64,000 nt of DNA from positions 27,207 through 91,206 of the forward strand of contig NZ_AUGE01000017.1 of the NCBI RefSeq assembly GCF_000426865.1, given 5' to 3'. The notes under the pieces were generated by a model. That model had not been told where the DNA came from, did no database searches, and was given only the letters and a program-made list of their open reading frames with translations. Shown here piece after piece: positions 60,628-64,000 of this stretch. Position numbers and translations under genes: made by a program. Position 1 is the first letter of the stretch. The number at the start of each line of letters is the position of its first letter. Origin of the DNA: Citrifermentans bremense R1 (GTDB lineage: Bacteria > Desulfobacterota > Desulfuromonadia > Geobacterales > Geobacteraceae).

Positions 60628-63270
60628 ATGCATACCTGCCAGCACCAGACCGTTTACCAGAAAGATTATTCCGCGCCTGATTACCTCGTTGAGACAGTTG
60701 AATTGTCCTTCGACCTGGCCCCAGAACTGACCCGGGTTGCGTCCCGGCTGAAGATCCGCTCCAACTACGACCGGGCGCAAGGCGTGCGGCCGCTGGTTTT
60801 GGACGGAGAAGAGCTGACCCTGGTCTCGCTCAAGCTGGACGGGGTCGAACTGGAGCCGGCGCGGTATACGGCGGGGGACGGCGCGCTCACCGTGATCGAT
60901 CCGCCGGAGAGCTTCCTTTTGGAGGTGACCACGCAGATAAGCCCCAGGGCGAACAGCGCGCTCTCCGGGCTCTATGCCTCCGGCCCCATGCTCTGCACCC
61001 AGTGCGAGGCCGAGGGGTTCCGCCGCATCACCTACTTCACCGATCGCCCCGACGTAATGGCGGTCTACACCGTCACCTTGAAAGCGGAGAAGGGGTCCTG
61101 CCCGGTGCTCTTGGCCAACGGCAACCTGGTGGAAAAGGGGGATCTCCCGGAGGGGCGGCATTTCGCCACCTGGCACGACCCGTTTAAAAAGCCCAGCTAC
61201 CTCTTCGCCGTGGTGGCGGGGGACCTGGTCCACATCTCGGACCGCTTCACCACCATGAGCGGCCGGCAGGTGAACCTGGAGATTTACGTCGAGGAGAAGA
61301 ACCAGGGAAAATGCGACCACGCGCTCAGGTCGCTCATTGAGGCGATGCGCTGGGACGAGGAGCAGTTCGGCCGCGAGTACGACCTGGACACTTACATGGT
61401 CGTCGCTGTGGACGACTTCAACATGGGAGCGATGGAGAACAAGGGGTTGAACGTCTTCAACTCGCGCTACGTCCTGGCCAGCCCCCAGACCGCCACCGAC
61501 GACGACTACCAGGCCATCGAAGAGGTGATCGGGCACGAATACTTCCACAACTGGACCGGCAACCGGATTACCTGCCGCGACTGGTTCCAGCTCTCCCTCA
61601 AGGAAGGGCTCACCATCTTCCGGGACCAGGAGTTCTCCGCCGACATGCAGTCGCGCCCGGTGAAGAGGATCGCCGACGTGAGGCTATTGCGCTCCTCCCA
61701 GTTCCCCGAGGATGCGGGTCCCCTGGCCCACCCGGTCCGCCCCGACTCCTACGTGGAGATCAACAACTTCTACAGCATGACGGTCTACCACAAGGGTGGC
61801 GAGGTGATCAGGATGCTGCAGACCCTCCTGGGGCGGGAGGCGTTCCGCGCGGGAATGGACCTGTACTTCGAACGGCACGACGGCCAGGCGGTCCGGGTCG
61901 ACGAATTCGTCCAGGCCATGGCGGACGCGGGAAAGCGCGACCTTTCCCAGTTCATGCGCTGGTACAACCAGTCCGGCACCCCGGTCCTTAGCGTGAGCGA
62001 CGATTTCGATCAGGCAAGCGGCGTCTATACGCTGACCGTGACGCAGAGCTGCCCCCCCACCCCGGGGCAGGCCGAGAAGGAGCCGTTCCACATACCGCTC
62101 TCCATGGGGCTTTTGGACCGGCAGGGGCGCGAGCTGCCGCTGCCGCTTGAGGGAGAGAAAAGCCCAGGTGCGACCACCAGGGTGCTGGAGCTGCGCCAGG
62201 AGACGCAAAGCTTCCGGTTCACCGGGATAGCCTCCAAGCCGGTGCCCTCTCTCTTGCGCAACTTCTCCGCCCCGGTGAAGCTCGTGTACCCCTACAGCCA
62301 AGACGATCTCACCCTGCTGATGACCAGCGACAGCGACCCGTTCGTGCGCTGGGAGGCGGGGCAGGTGCAGGCGGTGCAGGTGATCATGGGGCTGGTGCAC
62401 GAGATCCAGGCGGGGGGGACTCCGACGGTGCCGGAAGCCTTCATCGGCTCCTTCGGCACGCTCCTTACCGACCAGCAGCAGGACCGCGCCTTCCTGGCCG
62501 AGGCGCTCACGCTCCCGACCGAGGGCTATCTCGCCGAGCAGATGGAGGTGATCGACCCGACCGCCATTCATGAGGCGCGTGAGCTGGTGCGGGCGACGGT
62601 GGGCGAGCGGCTGCGGGCGCAACTGGTGGCGGCGCGCGCGGCGTGCGCCCCCAAGTCCCCCTACCACCCGGACGACGGCCTCGCCGGTTGCCGCAGGCTG
62701 AAGAACCTCTGCCTCTCCTACCTGATGGCGCCGGGTTCCCGGGAGGCGATAGGCATGGCGATGGAGCAGTTCAAGAGCGCCGACAACATGACCGACAGCC
62801 TGGGCGCGCTCGCCACGCTGGCCGGCTGCGACTGCCCCGAGCGCGAGGAGGCGCTGGAGGCCTTCTACCGGAAATGGCGCGACGACCGCGGCGTCATCGA
62901 CAAGTGGTTCAGCCTGCAGGCGACTTCCCGTCTGCCGCAGACGCTCGACCGGGTCCTGGAGCTTTTGGACCACCCCGACTTCGACATCCGGAACCCCAAC
63001 CGTGTGCGCTCCTTGGTCGGCGCCTTCAGCCAAGTGAACCAGGTCCGCTTCCACGACGCCGAAGGGAGGGGGTACCGGTTCCTTTGCGACCAGATTCTGC
63101 GCCTGAACGGCATCAACCCGCAGATTGCCGCGAGGATGCTGACCCCCTTCAGCCGCTGGCGACGCTTTGACGCGGCGCGGCAGGAGCTGATGAAAAAGGA
63201 GCTGGAACGTATCCTAGCCGAGCCGGGCCTGGCCCGCGACGTTTATGAACTGGCGGCGAAGAGCTTGTGA
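60628..63270 (+). CDS. pepN: Aminopeptidase N (M1 metallopeptidase)
   Basis: 880 residues, the length of the E. coli PepN type. It removes N-terminal residues from peptides in the cytoplasm. The exopeptidase GAMEN motif (~265) and zinc site H303-E304-x2-H307 with the third ligand E326 (HEYFHNWTGN...LKEG) are intact, followed by the proton-donor Tyr region (SYVEINNFYSMTVYHKGGEVIRML). The C-terminal ~330 residues form the alpha-helical lid of the PepN family. GAGGGAG lies upstream of the ATG; the promoter is at 60560. It ends in a bidirectional terminator. Confidence 0.95.
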   Translation: MHTCQHQTVYQKDYSAPDYLVETVELSFDLAPELTRVASRLKIRSNYDRAQGVRPLVLDGEELTLVSLKLDGVELEPARYTAGDGALTVIDPPESFLLEVTTQISPRANSALSGLYASGPMLCTQCEAEGFRRITYFTDRPDVMAVYTVTLKAEKGSCPVLLANGNLVEKGDLPEGRHFATWHDPFKKPSYLFAVVAGDLVHISDRFTTMSGRQVNLEIYVEEKNQGKCDHALRSLIEAMRWDEEQFGREYDLDTYMVVAVDDFNMGAMENKGLNVFNSRYVLASPQTATDDDYQAIEEVIGHEYFHNWTGNRITCRDWFQLSLKEGLTIFRDQEFSADMQSRPVKRIADVRLLRSSQFPEDAGPLAHPVRPDSYVEINNFYSMTVYHKGGEVIRMLQTLLGREAFRAGMDLYFERHDGQAVRVDEFVQAMADAGKRDLSQFMRWYNQSGTPVLSVSDDFDQASGVYTLTVTQSCPPTPGQAEKEPFHIPLSMGLLDRQGRELPLPLEGEKSPGATTRVLELRQETQSFRFTGIASKPVPSLLRNFSAPVKLVYPYSQDDLTLLMTSDSDPFVRWEAGQVQAVQVIMGLVHEIQAGGTPTVPEAFIGSFGTLLTDQQQDRAFLAEALTLPTEGYLAEQMEVIDPTAIHEARELVRATVGERLRAQLVAARAACAPKSPYHPDDGLAGCRRLKNLCLSYLMAPGSREAIGMAMEQFKSADNMTDSLGALATLAGCDCPEREEALEAFYRKWRDDRGVIDKWFSLQATSRLPQTLDRVLELLDHPDFDIRNPNRVRSLVGAFSQVNQVRFHDAEGRGYRFLCDQILRLNGINPQIAARMLTPFSRWRRFDAARQELMKKELERILAEPGLARDVYELAAKSL

Positions 63271-63279
63271 GTTGAGCTG

Positions 63280-63317
63280 AAAAGGTAACGGCGGCCATAG
63301 GCCGCCGTTACTCTTTT
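63280..63317. terminator. Bidirectional terminator between pepN and small gene
   Basis: AAAA, GGTAACGGCGGCC, loop ATA, GGCCGCCGTTACT, CTTTT. Twelve of 13 stem pairs with A- and T-tracts on opposite sides serve both convergent transcripts. Confidence 0.88.
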
Positions 63318-63397
63318 CCTGAGCCGAAGCGCCACCGGAACCAACGTCGGTGCCGCCCCCATCTCAAATTCTCACAATGTGTGGCGCAAAGCCGGCA

Positions 63398-63547
63398 TCA
63401 GCAGATACCGGGCTCGACCTCTGCGAGGGAGGAATCATACAGCTCCTCATTCCTGGATGCCTTGTTCTGATACTGGTAAAGAGAGTAGGCCTGATAGCCC
63501 ACCACAGCAACAACCACAGCAAAATACGCAGAGAGATAAACTACCAT
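63398..63547 (-). CDS. 49-residue single-pass membrane protein
   Basis: A short gene with strong signals: TGGAGG seven bases before ATG 63547, a terminator 80 bp beyond the stop, and a coherent 49-residue product. Residues 2-18 form one hydrophobic helix (VVYLSAYFAVVVAVVGY), followed by a Tyr/Gln-rich stretch (QAYSLYQYQNK) and an acidic tail ending GIC. It belongs to the class of small inner-membrane proteins that modulate larger transporters or oxidases. No family recognised. A sigma-54-like element lies ~60 bp upstream. Confidence 0.68.
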   Translation of the reverse strand: MVVYLSAYFAVVVAVVGYQAYSLYQYQNKASRNEELYDSSLAEVEPGIC

Positions 63548-63603
63548 TTAATACCTCCAAATGTTTTTTGGGGATCGCTCCCCAGTGCAGTTTTTCCGAT
63601 ATT

Positions 63604-63622
63604 ACTGCCTCTTTTATGCCAA
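63604..63622 (-). promoter_or_regulatory. Sigma-54-like -24/-12 element
   Basis: On the minus strand TTGGCATAAAAGAGGCAGT keeps GG-N10-GC and TGGCA at -24, and GC at -12 (weak TT). It is placed to start an RNA ~45 nt before the small gene at 63547. Two sigma-54 activators are encoded in this window. Confidence 0.35.
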
Positions 63623-64000
63623 CTACGCTTAAAAGTAACGGCATTTAATCCCTAGTTAATTTATGCCTACTAAATCGATGCAGTACAGCCAGGGCAAGTC
63701 ATATCTAATTAGTCAACTTAGCTAGACTTCCCTTTGAGCACGGCAAAGGCAGGACATTAGAAAGGTAAACAGATGTTTCTTCTGGGTGGGAGCGTCAAGG
63801 TGGGCAAAGATTGCACCAACTGTGCAAAAGCTGCACAGGTATACAGCGAAAAGTGACAAAGTTTGACAGTTTTCCAGCAAGGGGGGTGGTCTATCAGACA
63901 GGTGCTGCACAGGAAACAGGTTAAGCCACGACATCGGGTTTTGTTTTTACGTAAACCTAGGGGCCGAAGGCCGAAGGGGACGTTGTTGAGTTGATTGAGT
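63623..64000. other. Non-coding right edge
   Basis: 378 bp without a supported gene. A/T-richer than the window. TGTGCAAAAG and GCTGCACAG words recur (63816-63838 and 63901-63912), and a GGCCGAA duplicate lies at 63962-63976. Any gene it regulates is beyond the edge. Confidence 0.4.

Noticed and set aside
63378..63430. GEMM-like c-di-GMP riboswitch (GCAAAGCC word)
   Set aside because: Only the short word is present; the partner GCAAACC segment and stems are missing, and the stretch is the 3' end of the small minus-strand gene.
63722..63934. A 70-codon minus-strand frame at the right edge
   Set aside because: No ribosome-binding site, no coding bias and no recognisable motif.
1..64000. CRISPR arrays, tRNA, rRNA, integrase or transposase genes
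   Set aside because: Repeat arrays seen have units of 6-14 bp or are single palindromes; no spacer-repeat pattern, tRNA arms or transposase motifs were found by reading.

Overview
The window is high-GC, densely packed bacterial DNA with no rRNA, tRNA, CRISPR array, prophage or complete insertion sequence that I could find. Gene content points to a Geobacter-type member of the Desulfuromonadota. Supporting signs are several c-type-haem sensor proteins, sigma-54 (EBP) regulators, a split transketolase, pyruvate carboxylase, a short cobalamin methionine synthase, DUF362 ferredoxin-like proteins, and the intergenic palindromic repeats typical of these genomes. This taxonomic call is inference from gene content, not a database match.

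Layout. 1-6.6 kb: an EBP regulator cut by the left edge, a divergent amidohydrolase, a three-part transporter/acyltransferase/acyl-ACP synthetase fusion, and a flavodoxin-like protein with a clear promoter and operator. 6.75-15.8 kb (minus strand): a four-gene cluster made of a CHASE2 adenylate cyclase, a TPR/outer-membrane-barrel protein, a giant FecR-domain exported protein and a haem-binding sensor. This is the most system-like unit in the window. 16-27 kb (plus strand): an orphan GAF-PilB/GspE ATPase, a Pal-type lipoprotein, a TPR protein, a CLC antiporter, an SDR enzyme and a GH15-DUF547 fusion. 27.2-34 kb (minus): a ThDP enzyme, enolase-superfamily and FAD/Fe-S operon, then a protein of two degenerate receiver domains. 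34.4-35.5 kb (plus): a DUF362 Fe-S protein. 35.6-48.8 kb (minus): an outer-membrane barrel, a haem-sensing two-component pair, a pseudopilin, split transketolase, a small conserved protein, a MetH-like synthase, a GerMN protein, MurI and a DUF554 membrane protein. 49-56.5 kb (plus): pyruvate carboxylase and a multi-PAS hybrid kinase. 56.6-60.4 kb (minus): a sirohaem reductase, a diguanylate cyclase and a c-haem/CopD/cytochrome-b5-like fusion. 60.6-63.3 kb: aminopeptidase N, then a convergent 49-residue membrane protein.

How parts work together. The window is rich in redox and second-messenger sensing. It encodes cAMP synthesis (CHASE2 cyclase), c-di-GMP synthesis (GGDEF protein with an I-site), two haem-binding periplasmic sensors, two EBPs, and carbon metabolism centred on pyruvate and oxaloacetate (PYC, ThDP enzyme, transketolase).

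The most unusual non-coding signal is a set of intergenic arrays in which a 6-9 bp unit is repeated in tandem and then again as its reverse complement. They lie at 5.8, 13.7, 35.5, 46.3 and 56.5 kb. The repeated word differs from array to array, but the architecture and the placement at gene ends are the same. Several repeat units also run into coding sequence. In the FecR and CHASE2 genes they encode part of the protein N-terminus.
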